Assembly (NCBI GenBank): GCA_034420475.1 | Contig: DAOULH010000064.1 | Location: 1 to 40,527 of the forward strand | DNA from: Bin87 sp034420475 | Lineage (GTDB): Bacteria; Chloroflexota; Dehalococcoidia; Lucifugimonadales; UBA3495 | Direction: 5' to 3' | Length of the DNA stretch: 40,527 nt | Shown here: one piece after another, positions 16,570 to 24,293 of the stretch | Layout: every line of letters starts with the position of its first letter | Position numbering within the stretch: position 1 is the first letter of the stretch | Position numbers and translations under genes: made by a program | The notes under the pieces: generated by a model | What the model saw: only the letters and a program-made list of their open reading frames with translations | What the model was told of the DNA's origin: nothing | Databases searched by the model: none

Positions 16570-17763
16570 ATGCCAAACCAATGGCCCACTGTGCACTATA
16601 AAGAGGAGGGCATGCGAGAAGGCATGCAGATTGAGGACGCCAACATCGCCGTCGATGACAAGGTTGAGCTCCTCGACATGCTGTCCGAAACCGGCCTCAC
16701 CAGCATCGTCGTTGGTTCCTTCGTCAGTCCCCGGTGGACCCCCCAGATGGAACGGATCGACGAGATTGTCACCAAGTTCACGCCTAAGCTGGGCGTCACC
16801 TACAGCGCCCTCGCGTTGAACGCCCGCGGCGTGGAACGCGCCCGCGCCTACTCCCCGCCCCTGACCATCGAGCGCGACGCTTACCCGCGCCTGTCCTGCC
16901 ATCTCTGCGACGTGTTCGCCCGGCGGAACACCAACCGCAGCCAGATGCAGGAAATGGAGCGCTGGCCCGCCATCATCGCCCAGGCCCAGGAAATGGGGAT
17001 CACCGAGGCCGGCATTGGCTGCAATGCCTCCTGGGGTTCCAACTTCCTCGGCGAGTTCGAGGTGGACACCCTGATGACCCTCTTCGAGTACCAACACGGG
17101 CTGTGGGAGGAGGCCGGCATCGGCGTCCGCAGTTGCTCCATGGGCGACCCCATGAGCCACTGCACCCCGGCCAAGGTCGAGGAGAGCATTTCCCGCGTCA
17201 AGGAGCGCTGGCCCGAGATCGACCACTTCCGGCTCCACCTGCACAACGGCCGCAATATGGCCATCGCCTCCGCCTACGCCGCCATGCGCGTCCTCGGCCC
17301 CGAGGATACCCTTGAGCTCGACGGCACCATTGGCGGTTTCGGCGGCTGCCCCTACTGCGGCAACGGGCGCGCCACCGGCATGGCACCCACCGAAGACCTG
17401 CTCCACATGATGGAGGATATGGGTATCCCAACCGGCGTGGATATCGACAAGCTCATCGAGTGTGTCTGGGCTGCTGAGCGCATCATCGGCCGTGAGCTCT
17501 ACGGACACGTCTCCAAGGCCGGCCCGCGCCCTCGCGCCAGCGCCGGCAATCTCTACGACATCAACATGCCCTTCGTGGAAACCCTGGAACAGGCCACCCA
17601 CTTCAAGAAGGGCGAGCAGATGTACGAGGGCGGTCTCTACCCCTACCGTGAGCCCGTCACCAGTCCCTACCGCGACCGCATCGACCAGGGCCAGCCCGCC
17701 TTTGGCAGTGGAGCCGACGAGTTCCCCTGGAACGAAGACTGGCTCCCCAAAGCCAGCAGCTAG
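16570..17763 (+). CDS. HMG-CoA lyase-like DRE-TIM metallolyase
   Basis: A 397-residue TIM-barrel protein of the HMGL/DRE-TIM superfamily, which makes or cleaves C-C bonds next to carboxylates or CoA esters. The N-terminal active-site strand reads MREGMQ (R16-E17-G18), where the family usually has RDG. The metal-binding strand reads RLHLHNGRNM (H223, H225), with Asn226 where HDT is common. The glycine loop is GGFGGCPYCGNGRATG with Cys260 and Cys263. The C-terminal region is long (about 100 residues beyond the barrel). AAGGAG lies at good distance before the ATG. It is a single-gene unit with its own promoter and terminator; the substrate is not predictable. Confidence 0.85.
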   Translation: MPNQWPTVHYKEEGMREGMQIEDANIAVDDKVELLDMLSETGLTSIVVGSFVSPRWTPQMERIDEIVTKFTPKLGVTYSALALNARGVERARAYSPPLTIERDAYPRLSCHLCDVFARRNTNRSQMQEMERWPAIIAQAQEMGITEAGIGCNASWGSNFLGEFEVDTLMTLFEYQHGLWEEAGIGVRSCSMGDPMSHCTPAKVEESISRVKERWPEIDHFRLHLHNGRNMAIASAYAAMRVLGPEDTLELDGTIGGFGGCPYCGNGRATGMAPTEDLLHMMEDMGIPTGVDIDKLIECVWAAERIIGRELYGHVSKAGPRPRASAGNLYDINMPFVETLEQATHFKKGEQMYEGGLYPYREPVTSPYRDRIDQGQPAFGSGADEFPWNEDWLPKASS

Positions 17764-17787
17764 ACCAAAGCCGGTTGGCAAAAATGA

Positions 17788-17820
17788 GGGGCGGGTTTTC
17801 GGACCCGCCCCTGTTTTATT
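17788..17820 (+). terminator. Intrinsic terminator of the HMGL-like gene
   Basis: A 9-bp stem, GGGGCGGGT / ACCCGCCCC (17788-17796 and 17803-17811), is followed by a TGTTTTATT tail. It is nearly the same hairpin as at 7906, showing a shared, mobile or convergently used terminator module. Confidence 0.75.
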
Positions 17821-18151
17821 CCATGGAATTGGAACCGCTACTCCACGCGCTGGCGAGGACAGCCGCGGCGATAGCCAGGATTACCGTCGCCGCTGTGCCG
17901 TCATCTCGTAAATCGTCCAGTACGTCTACCAGGCACTGCCAATCAACTAAACGCCCCTCAGTGGGCGCTTGGATCATTTCGCCCAGACAGGAGAACGTGT
18001 CTGTGACATACGGTTCCAGGTAAATCACCCCGGCCATCGCCAGAATTGCTGTTCCCAGCCCTGCTCTGCTGACCAGCGCTTTCGCTATGGTCTTCGGCCA
18101 AATCCAAACTATCAGCAGCCGGCGGAATATCTTGCCCAGTGCTCCTATCAT
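17816..18151 (-). CDS. 111-residue membrane protein of unknown family
   Basis: Hydrophobic segments occur at about residues 30-45 (AGLGTAILAMAGVIYL) and 84-101 (GTAATVILAIAAAVLASAW). A basic amphipathic start (GKIFRRLLIVWIWPKTIAK) and an acidic central loop with two Cys (FSCLGEM, WQCLVDVLDDL) complete it. The ATG lies 10 bases after the stop of a 58-residue membrane protein on the same strand, so the two form a unit, with the nuclease-like gene at 18438-18974 upstream. The function is not recognised. Its 3' end overlaps the T tail of the HMGL terminator. Confidence 0.6.
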   Translation of the reverse strand: MIGALGKIFRRLLIVWIWPKTIAKALVSRAGLGTAILAMAGVIYLEPYVTDTFSCLGEMIQAPTEGRLVDWQCLVDVLDDLRDDGTAATVILAIAAAVLASAWSSGSNSME

Positions 18152-18161
18152 AGCGCCGGGC

Positions 18162-18338
18162 TCAGGGCAAATGCTTGCCGACCTTCAACAAGCCTGCCAC
18201 CAACCCCGATACCAGACACACCGGCAAATTCAGCGGTTGCATCCAACTCCACCCCGTTAGCTGCCCAACGATCACCCAAACCCCAAGGACGAGGAAACCA
18301 ACCCATAACCCCCGCAACGCCCCCTCTATCGCCAGCAT
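18162..18338 (-). CDS. 58-residue two-helix membrane protein
   Basis: Not visible as a long ORF. The ATG at 18338 is preceded by GCGGAGGTGAACA, a strong ribosome site. The product begins MLAIEGALRGLWVGFLVLG; two hydrophobic stretches (residues 10-26 and 36-51) flank QLTGWSWMQ. It ends LLKVGKHLP. The next gene follows after 10 bases. A longer minus-strand frame over the same bases (18148-18465) lacks a ribosome site and a plausible composition. Family unknown. Confidence 0.6.
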   Translation of the reverse strand: MLAIEGALRGLWVGFLVLGVWVIVGQLTGWSWMQPLNLPVCLVSGLVAGLLKVGKHLP

Positions 18339-18437
18339 TGTTCACCTCCGCAACGGCTGGACCACTCACGCCAACGTGGTTACCCGATGATACACCACCC
18401 CTCGCCAGCAGCGACCTGCATCTACAACCACAGCGTA

Positions 18438-18974
18438 TCACTGCCATCGATCCGTGGACAGCCACTCGTTCAAAGTCCGCGCCGCATCCTCAACGTTCCC
18501 CGCCGTGATATCCACCACCGCTACCCGTTTCCTCGCAAACTCGCCGGACTTGGCAACGTCGTAGATGCGCCACTCCGCGCCGTTGGTCAAGACTGCCAGT
18601 CCCCTGTTCATCCGAGGTTGCGCTGTAACGTAGCACTCTAACTGACTCTCGTGTTCCTGTAATAAGTCGCGTCCGTATCCCCACAGCGATTTGGCTTCAA
18701 CTGCAATGCAAGGCGCGCCAGATTCGCGGATGGTGGCTCTACCGTCAGGAGCAAACAGCGCATAATCAAGCCAGCCCTCCCCGCGACGCCACTCGGCAAC
18801 AACCTGCTTGGGATCGCTGACATTCCACCCCAACGCGGTGAGCACGGGATCAATAAAGGCATAGCGGGTATCAACCTCACGCCATCCCATTGAGAATTCG
18901 CTCATGCACTCGGGCCATTCGGCAATCACGGTGCGGCAATGATCTATAGCCTTTGCCACTGCTTCAACGCTCAT
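18438..18974 (-). CDS. Type I restriction R-subunit N-terminal-like nuclease domain protein
   Basis: A 178-residue stand-alone protein resembling the HSDR_N / type I restriction N-terminal domain. Visible PD-(D/E)xK elements are D70 (GWLDYALF), E93-x-K95 (CIAVEAKSLW) and the following Q111-xxx-Y115 (QLECY), in the right order and spacing. The fold-typical VDTRYAFIDPVLTALGWNV precedes them. ATG 18974 is chosen because GGAAGG precedes it; the 15 codons upstream look non-coding. No motor, specificity or methylase gene lies nearby, so this is an orphan domain, perhaps a regulator or nuclease of a small defence unit with the two membrane proteins downstream (99-base gap). Confidence 0.75.
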   Translation of the reverse strand: MSVEAVAKAIDHCRTVIAEWPECMSEFSMGWREVDTRYAFIDPVLTALGWNVSDPKQVVAEWRRGEGWLDYALFAPDGRATIRESGAPCIAVEAKSLWGYGRDLLQEHESQLECYVTAQPRMNRGLAVLTNGAEWRIYDVAKSGEFARKRVAVVDITAGNVEDAARTLNEWLSTDRWQ

Positions 18975-19065
18975 GTCTGACCTTCCGGAGTTGCTAATGC
19001 TACCGGCGGCGGCCCGCAATCCGCGAACCGCCGCCGGCGCTTTCCATCGGAGGATGGTAGTCAGG

Positions 19066-20055
19066 CTATGCCGAAGCGCACGCCACGCTGATCACGTTCT
19101 GCGCCATGTCCGGCAACTGGTCGGACGACCACGAGGCCCCGCCGTCGTGGGTGCCGAACACCTGGCCCCGGCGCGTGCAGAAGTACACCTGCGACGGGTC
19201 CTGACGGTTCACCGCCACGCCAAAGGTGGTGCTGCCCGGGTTGACGCCCGAATCGAACCGCTCCCAGCTTTCGCCGAGGTTGGTCGTCCGCATTACGCCG
19301 CCCTGTTCGCTTCCGAAGTTCATGCCTACGCAGGCGTAAAGCGTGTTCGCGTCGCTGGGGTCACGCACCACGCCGCGCGAGTACTTGATGTCGGAGAACC
19401 GGTCGAATTCGCAGTCCTGCCAGGATGCTCCCCGGTCACTGCTCCGCCACACGCCCGTGCGGTTGGAGATCAGCACCGACTGCGAATCCGCGCCGCCCAC
19501 GGCCACGCCGTGGAGGTCCAGCAGGTCCACGTCGCCGGCGAACTCGCTGTTCCGAATCGTCCAGGTGTTGCCGCCGTCCGTGCTGCTCGCTGCCCCGCCC
19601 ACTTCCAGGGCCGCATACATGTTGTTGGGATTGCTGGCCTCGATGTCGATGCCCAGGATGCGCATGGCAAACGCCATCTGCACCTGTGCCGGATTTGACA
19701 CCGTTGCGATGTGTGCCCAGTTTTCTCCGCCGTCTTCGCTCTTGTACACCTCAGCGCCCTCGGTGCCCAGGAACATAATGTTGGAGTCATTGGGATGGAA
19801 CCGAATGGACCAGACCACCCGTCCCTCGGTCATGTTCATGCGCTGCCAGTGGTCGCCGCCGTCGGTGCTGCGGTAGATGCCCCGCTGCGTGCCACAGAAG
19901 ATCGTGCGCGGGTCGTTGGGATGAATGGCTATTGCCCGTGCCTGTGTGGCGGGCGCCAGCCCGTCGGTGAGGAGATCCCAGTGAGCATCGCCCGCTGTCT
20001 TTCGGTACAGTCCGCTGGCTTCGGCGCCAACGTAGACGATAGTGTTGCCTGCCAT
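19066..20055 (-). CDS. Asp-box (BNR-repeat) beta-propeller protein
   Basis: A 329-residue protein made almost wholly of Asp-box repeats: KTAGDAHW, STDGGDHW, SEDGGENW, STDGGNTW, SSDRGASW, TTNLGESW and THDGGASW, seven in all, which fits a sortilin/sialidase-like propeller. Between them run IHPNDPRTIFCGT-type strands. There is no signal peptide, so it may be cytosolic or exported by another route. No catalytic residues can be assigned and no glycosidase activity should be assumed. AGGAGG lies 8 bases before the ATG. Confidence 0.82.
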   Translation of the reverse strand: MAGNTIVYVGAEASGLYRKTAGDAHWDLLTDGLAPATQARAIAIHPNDPRTIFCGTQRGIYRSTDGGDHWQRMNMTEGRVVWSIRFHPNDSNIMFLGTEGAEVYKSEDGGENWAHIATVSNPAQVQMAFAMRILGIDIEASNPNNMYAALEVGGAASSTDGGNTWTIRNSEFAGDVDLLDLHGVAVGGADSQSVLISNRTGVWRSSDRGASWQDCEFDRFSDIKYSRGVVRDPSDANTLYACVGMNFGSEQGGVMRTTNLGESWERFDSGVNPGSTTFGVAVNRQDPSQVYFCTRRGQVFGTHDGGASWSSDQLPDMAQNVISVACASA

Positions 20056-20170
20056 GATGCTGCCTCCTGATCCTTTGGTGTCGGTTTGGTAGCCGTTGCC
20101 GCCATTTCAGCAGACCGCATGTAGGATGTCAAACCGGACTGACCTCACACGTACCCGCTTTGACCGAAAA

Positions 20171-20200
20171 GTCATTGCGAGCGCAGCGTGGCAATCTCGT
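20171..20200. repeat. TGCGAG-type intergenic repeat, single copy
   Basis: GTCATTGCGAG (20171-20181) followed by GCAATCTCG, the same module as the MITE-like element at 23970 and the copy at 37899. It lies between the beta-propeller and ComF genes. The opposite end is degenerate. Confidence 0.55.
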
Positions 20201-20239
20201 TGACGTATTGGGGTGTCTTGCCGTAGCGAGATCGCGCGG

Positions 20240-20986
20240 TCACTCTCCCGTGCGGTGGCTCCCGGCCACAGCCAGCGTAAGGCACCAAACCGAAGCGACC
20301 CCAGCTTCCTTGAGCGCCGCCGCGCACGCATTCAACGTACTTCCGGTTGTGACCACGTCGTCCACCAGGATTACCTGGCGGCCATGAACTTCGGAGGGAC
20401 GGGAGATCGTCACGCTGTTTGCAACGTTGGTCGCCCTGCTGGCCGCGTTGGTCATCCCGGCCTGGGGATCAACTCTTCGGGTTCGCGCCAACAGGTCAGC
20501 CCGATACGGGATATCGCAGCGTCCGGCCACCCGACGGGCCAGCAGTTCCGCCTGGTTGTACCCACGCTCCCGACGTCGGCTCGCGTGCATCGGCACCGGC
20601 GCCACCACGTCGCCCGGCAGCGGATTCTCTTTCAGGTAGTCGGCAAGCATGTCGCCCAGTTGCGGCGCTGCGGCTTTGATGCCACCGTATTTCAGGGCCA
20701 GGATCGCGTCGCGTATGCTTCCTTCATAGCGGTACGGAGCCCGCGCGCCGTCGAAATGCCGACCCGACTGCGCGCACACCCGGCAAAGTTCGGTCTCGCT
20801 GTACGCCGCACACACCCGGCAATATGGCGGAACCAAACACGGTAATTCCTGCGCACACCGGTCGCAGATGATCTTGCCCGAGCCGCCGCACCCCGCGCAT
20901 TCCAAAGGGTACAGCGCATCCAACAGGGTCCGGCCGGCCTGCTCGGCCAGACCTCGCACCGGCGCCAGGCGACGCATCAGTGACAT
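20240..20986 (-). CDS. comF: ComF family phosphoribosyltransferase-like protein
   Basis: A 248-residue ComFC-like protein. The N-terminus holds Cys pairs of zinc-ribbon type (CAGC, CDRC, CRVC, CRVC) and the C-terminus a type I phosphoribosyltransferase domain with the PRPP loop VILVDDVVTTGST. The RRRERGYNQAELLAR segment is typical of ComF. In naturally competent bacteria ComFC helps DNA uptake or recombination of incoming strands; that role is not shown here. It follows the Nudix gene on the same strand by 10 bases. Confidence 0.9.
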   Translation of the reverse strand: MSLMRRLAPVRGLAEQAGRTLLDALYPLECAGCGGSGKIICDRCAQELPCLVPPYCRVCAAYSETELCRVCAQSGRHFDGARAPYRYEGSIRDAILALKYGGIKAAAPQLGDMLADYLKENPLPGDVVAPVPMHASRRRERGYNQAELLARRVAGRCDIPYRADLLARTRRVDPQAGMTNAASRATNVANSVTISRPSEVHGRQVILVDDVVTTGSTLNACAAALKEAGVASVWCLTLAVAGSHRTGE

Positions 20987-20996
20987 GATCGCCCAC

Positions 20997-21497
20997 TCAC
21001 GAGCGTTGATTGCGAATGCGTTGCCAACGCCTCAGAATCTGCTCGTCTCTGGGAAAGGCCAGTGGCGGCAGGTCGTCCAGCGCGAAAAATCCCACGTCCA
21101 GCGACTCGGGACCCGGGGCCAGCACACCCCCCACTTCCGTCGCCGCGTACGCCGCAACCACCACCGGATTGCCCGCATCCGAGAACAGCCCGATCAGTTG
21201 CCCGATCTCGACCAGCAGACCCGCCTCTTCTTCCACTTCCCGCGCCGCCGCCGTTTCCACCGGTTCCCCCCGGTCAACATAACCACCCGGCATACTCCAC
21301 AACCCGTAGCCGGTCTGCACCGCCCGCCTCACCATCAGCGTCTTCCCGTCCCGTTCAATGACGCACGCGGCCGCCAGTTTCGGATCGTAGTAGACCACCC
21401 GCCCGCATTGCGGGCACACTGGGCGTTCCCGACCCTCATGCTCTCTCAGAGCCAGGCGAGCCCCGCATCCGGCGCAGAATTTGTCCCCGTTGGTCAT
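20997..21497 (-). CDS. Zinc-ribbon Nudix hydrolase
   Basis: A 166-residue protein with an N-terminal zinc ribbon (CAGC and CPQC) followed by a Nudix domain whose box reads GGYVDRGEPVETAAAREVEE then EAGL. The layout is that of NADH pyrophosphatase-like or ADP-ribose pyrophosphatase-like Nudix enzymes, but the NudC-specific SQPWPFPxS tail motif is missing. It probably hydrolyses a nucleoside diphosphate derivative. It is 10 bases upstream of comF. Confidence 0.88.
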   Translation of the reverse strand: MTNGDKFCAGCGARLALREHEGRERPVCPQCGRVVYYDPKLAAACVIERDGKTLMVRRAVQTGYGLWSMPGGYVDRGEPVETAAAREVEEEAGLLVEIGQLIGLFSDAGNPVVVAAYAATEVGGVLAPGPESLDVGFFALDDLPPLAFPRDEQILRRWQRIRNQRS

Positions 21498-21533
21498 CTC
21501 ACTGGTTCGGAGGCGTGGATATTGCCCGTAATT

Positions 21534-22466
21534 CTAACGATCCAACAATGCGAGCACGGCGTCGCGTTCAGGCATTGAATCCTGCGCCCCGACCCGCGTC
21601 ACCGACAAGGCTCCGGCCGCGCATCCCCATCGTACCGCCGATTGCAACGGGTGGCCTTCGGACAGCGCCACCGCCAGCGCGCCGTTGAACGCATCGCCGG
21701 CCGCCACGGTGTCGACCGCCTGCACCGGAAACGGAGGGACCTCCCCACTGCCGTCACCATCGGCCCAGTATGCCCCTTGAGCACCCAATTTTATGACCGC
21801 CGACCCGACGCCCCTTGCCAGCAACTCCTCGGCCGCGCTGTCCGCCGTGCGCGCGTCAGTAACGGGGTATCCCACCAGCGCCTCCGCTTCGGTTTCGTTA
21901 GGCGTGATTACCGAGACGTGCCGGTAAAACTCCGCGGGCACCGGCCGCACCGGACCGGGATCGAGGATTACCTGGACTCCCTGAGCAGCCGCGAGCTCGG
22001 CCACCTTGATCGACAGGCTGATAGATACTTCCAGTTGCAGCATCAACGCGGACGTTTCCGGCAGCAAGTCCGCGACGGCATCGTATTCAGCATCGCCGCA
22101 GGTATCGTTCGCGCCCAGCACCTGCACGATGCGATTCTGCCCGCTTTCCCCCACGCTGATTACCGCGATGCCGGAATTGGTTCCCGACGAGACCCCCACG
22201 GCGCCGGCGTCCACGCCGGCAGCCTCCAGCAGATCCGTCAGTTGCGGCCCGAACATGTCGTCGCCGACCCGCCCTACCATCGCCGACCGGGCGCCCATCC
22301 GTGCGGCAGCCACGGCCTGGTTGGCGCCCTTGCCACCCGGATACGTCACGAACCGGTCGCCTACCACGGTTTCGCCGTCAGCCGGCAGGCGCTCGGAGAA
22401 CGTCACCAGATCCATATTGATGCCGCCCAGGGAGAGGATCAGCGGGCGGTCACCGTGGTCGCGCGT
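21534..22466 (-). CDS. Ribokinase-like PfkB sugar kinase
   Basis: A 310-residue PfkB kinase with the N-terminal signature LSLGGINMDLVTFSERLP and YPGGKGANQAVAAARMG (the ribokinase GG-K-G-AN loop). The C-terminal anion-hole/catalytic motif is VDTVAAGDAFNGALAVAL with the catalytic Asp in GDAF. It most likely phosphorylates ribose at O5 or a related sugar. The ATG at 22466 is chosen; a GTG at 22499 adds 11 residues and is nearly as good. No ribose transporter or repressor is adjacent. The gene is 36 bases upstream of the Nudix gene and could form an operon with it and comF. Confidence 0.88.
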   Translation of the reverse strand, partial: TRDHGDRPLILSLGGINMDLVTFSERLPADGETVVGDRFVTYPGGKGANQAVAAARMGARSAMVGRVGDDMFGPQLTDLLEAAGVDAGAVGVSSGTNSGIAVISVGESGQNRIVQVLGANDTCGDAEYDAVADLLPETSALMLQLEVSISLSIKVAELAAAQGVQVILDPGPVRPVPAEFYRHVSVITPNETEAEALVGYPVTDARTADSAAEELLARGVGSAVIKLGAQGAYWADGDGSGEVPPFPVQAVDTVAAGDAFNGALAVALSEGHPLQSAVRWGCAAGALSVTRVGAQDSMPERDAVLALLDR

Positions 22467-22545
22467 CATCAAAACCTGACATAACGAAAATTCGGCCACA
22501 CGCTAACACCTGACATCCCCCGCGTCAACGCAACATTACCCCCAT

Positions 22546-22553
22546 GCTATAAT
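22546..22553 (+). promoter_or_regulatory. Extended -10 promoter of the CoA-transferase
   Basis: TGCTATAAT with TATAAT at 22548-22553, 33 bases before the ATG at 22586. No good -35 is seen. Confidence 0.6.
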
Positions 22554-22585
22554 CCGCCAAACCTGAAAAAGCGAGGACCCGAACG

Positions 22586-23809
22586 ATGTCTCAGCCTCTG
22601 GAAAACATCAAGGTCGTCGACCTGACCCGTACCCTGGCGGGCCCGTTTTGCACCCAGAACCTGGCCGATATGGGGGCCGATGTCATCAAGATTGAAGAGC
22701 CCAACGATGGCGACGAAACCCGCAAGTGGCCGCCCATCTGGAACGGCGAAAGCACCCAGTTCATGTCGTTCAACCGCAACAAGCGCAGCCTGTCCGTAAA
22801 TCTGAAGTCGGAAGAGGGCCTGGACATCGTCAAGAAGCTGGCCAAGGAAGCCGACGTGATGATCGAAAGCTTCCGCGCCGGCACCCTGGCCCGCATGGGG
22901 CTGGGCTACGAGGACATCAAGGCCATCAATCCCGACATCGTTTACTGCACCATCTCCGGCTACGGACGCACCGGCCCCATGGCCAACAAGCCCGGCTACG
23001 ACCTGATCATCCAGGCCTACAGCGGGTTGATGCACCTGACCGGTGATCCGAACGGGCCTCCCCAGCGTGTGGGGTTCTCGTTGGTGGACCTCTTCACCGG
23101 GATGCTCGCCTACGGCTCAATCGTCACCGCCCTGTACCACCGCGACAAGACCGGCGAAGGTCAGCTTATCGACACCGCCCTGCTGGACGGGCAGGTCGCC
23201 GCCATGAGCTACCACGCCACCGGCTTTATCGGCACCGGCGTCGAGCCCCACCGCCTGGGGTCCGGCCATCCCAGCCTCGTGCCCTATCAGAGCTTCCAAG
23301 CCTCTGATGGCTTTTTCATCCTCGGGGTCGCCAACCCGAACCTTTGGGAGCGTTTCTGCAACGCTATCGGGCATCCCGACCTGAAGGACGACCCCAAGTT
23401 CGCCACCAACCCGGATCGGGTAGCGCACCGCGGCGAGATGGTCGATCTTTTGAACAGCATATTCGCCGACCACACCGTGGCGCACTGGGTAAAGGTCATT
23501 GATGAGGCGGGAGTTCCCGTGGGACCGATCAACAAGACATCCGACGTGGTGGCGGACGAACAAGTCAACGCCCGGGAAATGTTCCTGGAGATCAACCACC
23601 CCCACGTGCCCGACCTTCGGGTTCCCAACTCGCCGATAAAGCTGCGGGGGACTCCGGCCGAGTTGCGAATGGCTCCTCCGCTCCTGGGACAACACAATGA
23701 AGAAGTGCTGGCGGAACTGGGCTATGGTTCCGAGGAGTTTGCCAAGCTAAGGGAGTCGGGAGCCGTGGGAGAACCTAACAAACAGCTTACCGGGGTCGGC
23801 GATCACTGA
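22586..23809 (+). CDS. CaiB/BaiF family CoA-transferase
   Basis: A 407-residue class III CoA-transferase, normal length. Family marks are KVVDLTRTLAGPFCTQNLAD, ADVIKIEEP, the SFNRNKRSL loop and the catalytic Asp168 in FSLVDLFTG, equivalent to Asp169 of formyl-CoA:oxalate CoA-transferase. It moves CoA between carboxylic acids via an aspartyl-CoA anhydride. It stands alone, so donor and acceptor are unknown. Such genes are very abundant in SAR202-type Chloroflexota. The start is preceded by GCGAGGA. Confidence 0.92.
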   Translation: MSQPLENIKVVDLTRTLAGPFCTQNLADMGADVIKIEEPNDGDETRKWPPIWNGESTQFMSFNRNKRSLSVNLKSEEGLDIVKKLAKEADVMIESFRAGTLARMGLGYEDIKAINPDIVYCTISGYGRTGPMANKPGYDLIIQAYSGLMHLTGDPNGPPQRVGFSLVDLFTGMLAYGSIVTALYHRDKTGEGQLIDTALLDGQVAAMSYHATGFIGTGVEPHRLGSGHPSLVPYQSFQASDGFFILGVANPNLWERFCNAIGHPDLKDDPKFATNPDRVAHRGEMVDLLNSIFADHTVAHWVKVIDEAGVPVGPINKTSDVVADEQVNAREMFLEINHPHVPDLRVPNSPIKLRGTPAELRMAPPLLGQHNEEVLAELGYGSEEFAKLRESGAVGEPNKQLTGVGDH

Positions 23810-23832
23810 TACTGGTTGGTTCGCACAAGGCG

Positions 23833-23879
23833 CGTTATGTAGATAACAAGGGCGGATTCGGCGTCTTTTTTACATAACG
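23833..23879. repeat. 9-bp inverted repeat around a T run
   Basis: CGTTATGTA (23833-23841) and TACATAACG (23871-23879) are perfect reverse complements enclosing 29 bases that end in a run of T. It lies just after the CoA-transferase stop. Possibly a hairpin with regulatory or terminator function, or ends of a tiny insertion remnant. Confidence 0.4.
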
Positions 23880-23892
23880 TGCTCCTCATGGG

Positions 23893-23922
23893 CCCGGCGC
23901 GAGTTCGTGCCGGGTCTGCTTT
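23893..23922 (+). terminator. Intrinsic terminator after the CoA-transferase
   Basis: A 9-bp stem, CCCGGCGCG / CGTGCCGGG with one G-T pair (23893-23901 and 23906-23914), loop AGTT, tail TCTGCTTTT. It lies 83 bases after the stop codon. Confidence 0.7.
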
Positions 23923-23969
23923 TGCCATGCCGTCCACCGGACGGCGTAACTGTTCAGATTTCAGGAGGT

Positions 23970-24090
23970 TGTCATTGCGAGGCCCTTGCGCCGTGGCAAT
24001 CTCGAACCTGTAGCAGTAACGTCTGCCCTGAAAGACTCCCTTGTGCCGACGGGATTGCCGCCCCGCATCAAGCACGGGCTCGCAATGACA
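23970..24090. repeat. MITE-like element with 12-bp terminal inverted repeats
   Basis: TGTCATTGCGAG at 23970-23981 and its exact reverse complement CTCGCAATGACA at 24079-24090 bound a 121-base non-coding segment. Inside, GGCAATCTCG and GGGATTGCC are sub-terminal partners. It has no coding capacity. Partial copies are at 20171 and 37899. Confidence 0.6.
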
Positions 24091-24130
24091 CTTCCCCGCA
24101 ACTCCGAACGGTTACTGGAAGGCGGCCCGG

Positions 24131-24159
24131 TTGCCGTGTGGGTACTCCAGGGCTATAAT
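24131..24159 (+). promoter_or_regulatory. Promoter of the tRNA cluster
   Basis: TTGCCG (24131-24136), a 17-base spacer and a perfect TATAAT (24154-24159), with tRNA-Val beginning 21 bases downstream. Confidence 0.75.
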
Positions 24160-24179
24160 GATTCTCGTAGGTCACGCTC

Positions 24180-24255
24180 GGGCGGTTAGCTCAGCGGTTA
24201 GAGCGCCTCGTTCACACCGAGGAGGTCGGAGGTTCAAATCCTCCATCGCCCACCA
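24180..24255 (+). tRNA. tRNA-Val (anticodon CAC)
   Basis: A 76-base cloverleaf with acceptor GGGCGGT / ATCGCCC, anticodon arm CCTCG-TTCACAC-CGAGG, T-arm GGAGG-TTCAAAT-CCTCC and encoded CCA. It is first in a four-tRNA cluster. Confidence 0.95.
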
Positions 24256-24293
24256 TACCGGCCGCAGCGAGACCACAAAACGGAAACCACCTT

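Noticed and set aside
16462..17781. A 439-residue minus-strand frame antisense to the HMGL-like gene
   Set aside because: Shadow of the gene with a strong ribosome site and promoter on the plus strand; composition is unlike a protein.
18148..18465. A 105-residue minus-strand frame over the 58-residue gene
   Set aside because: No ribosome site, low-complexity Gly/Val composition; the 58-residue frame has GGAGGTG and a membrane-protein pattern.
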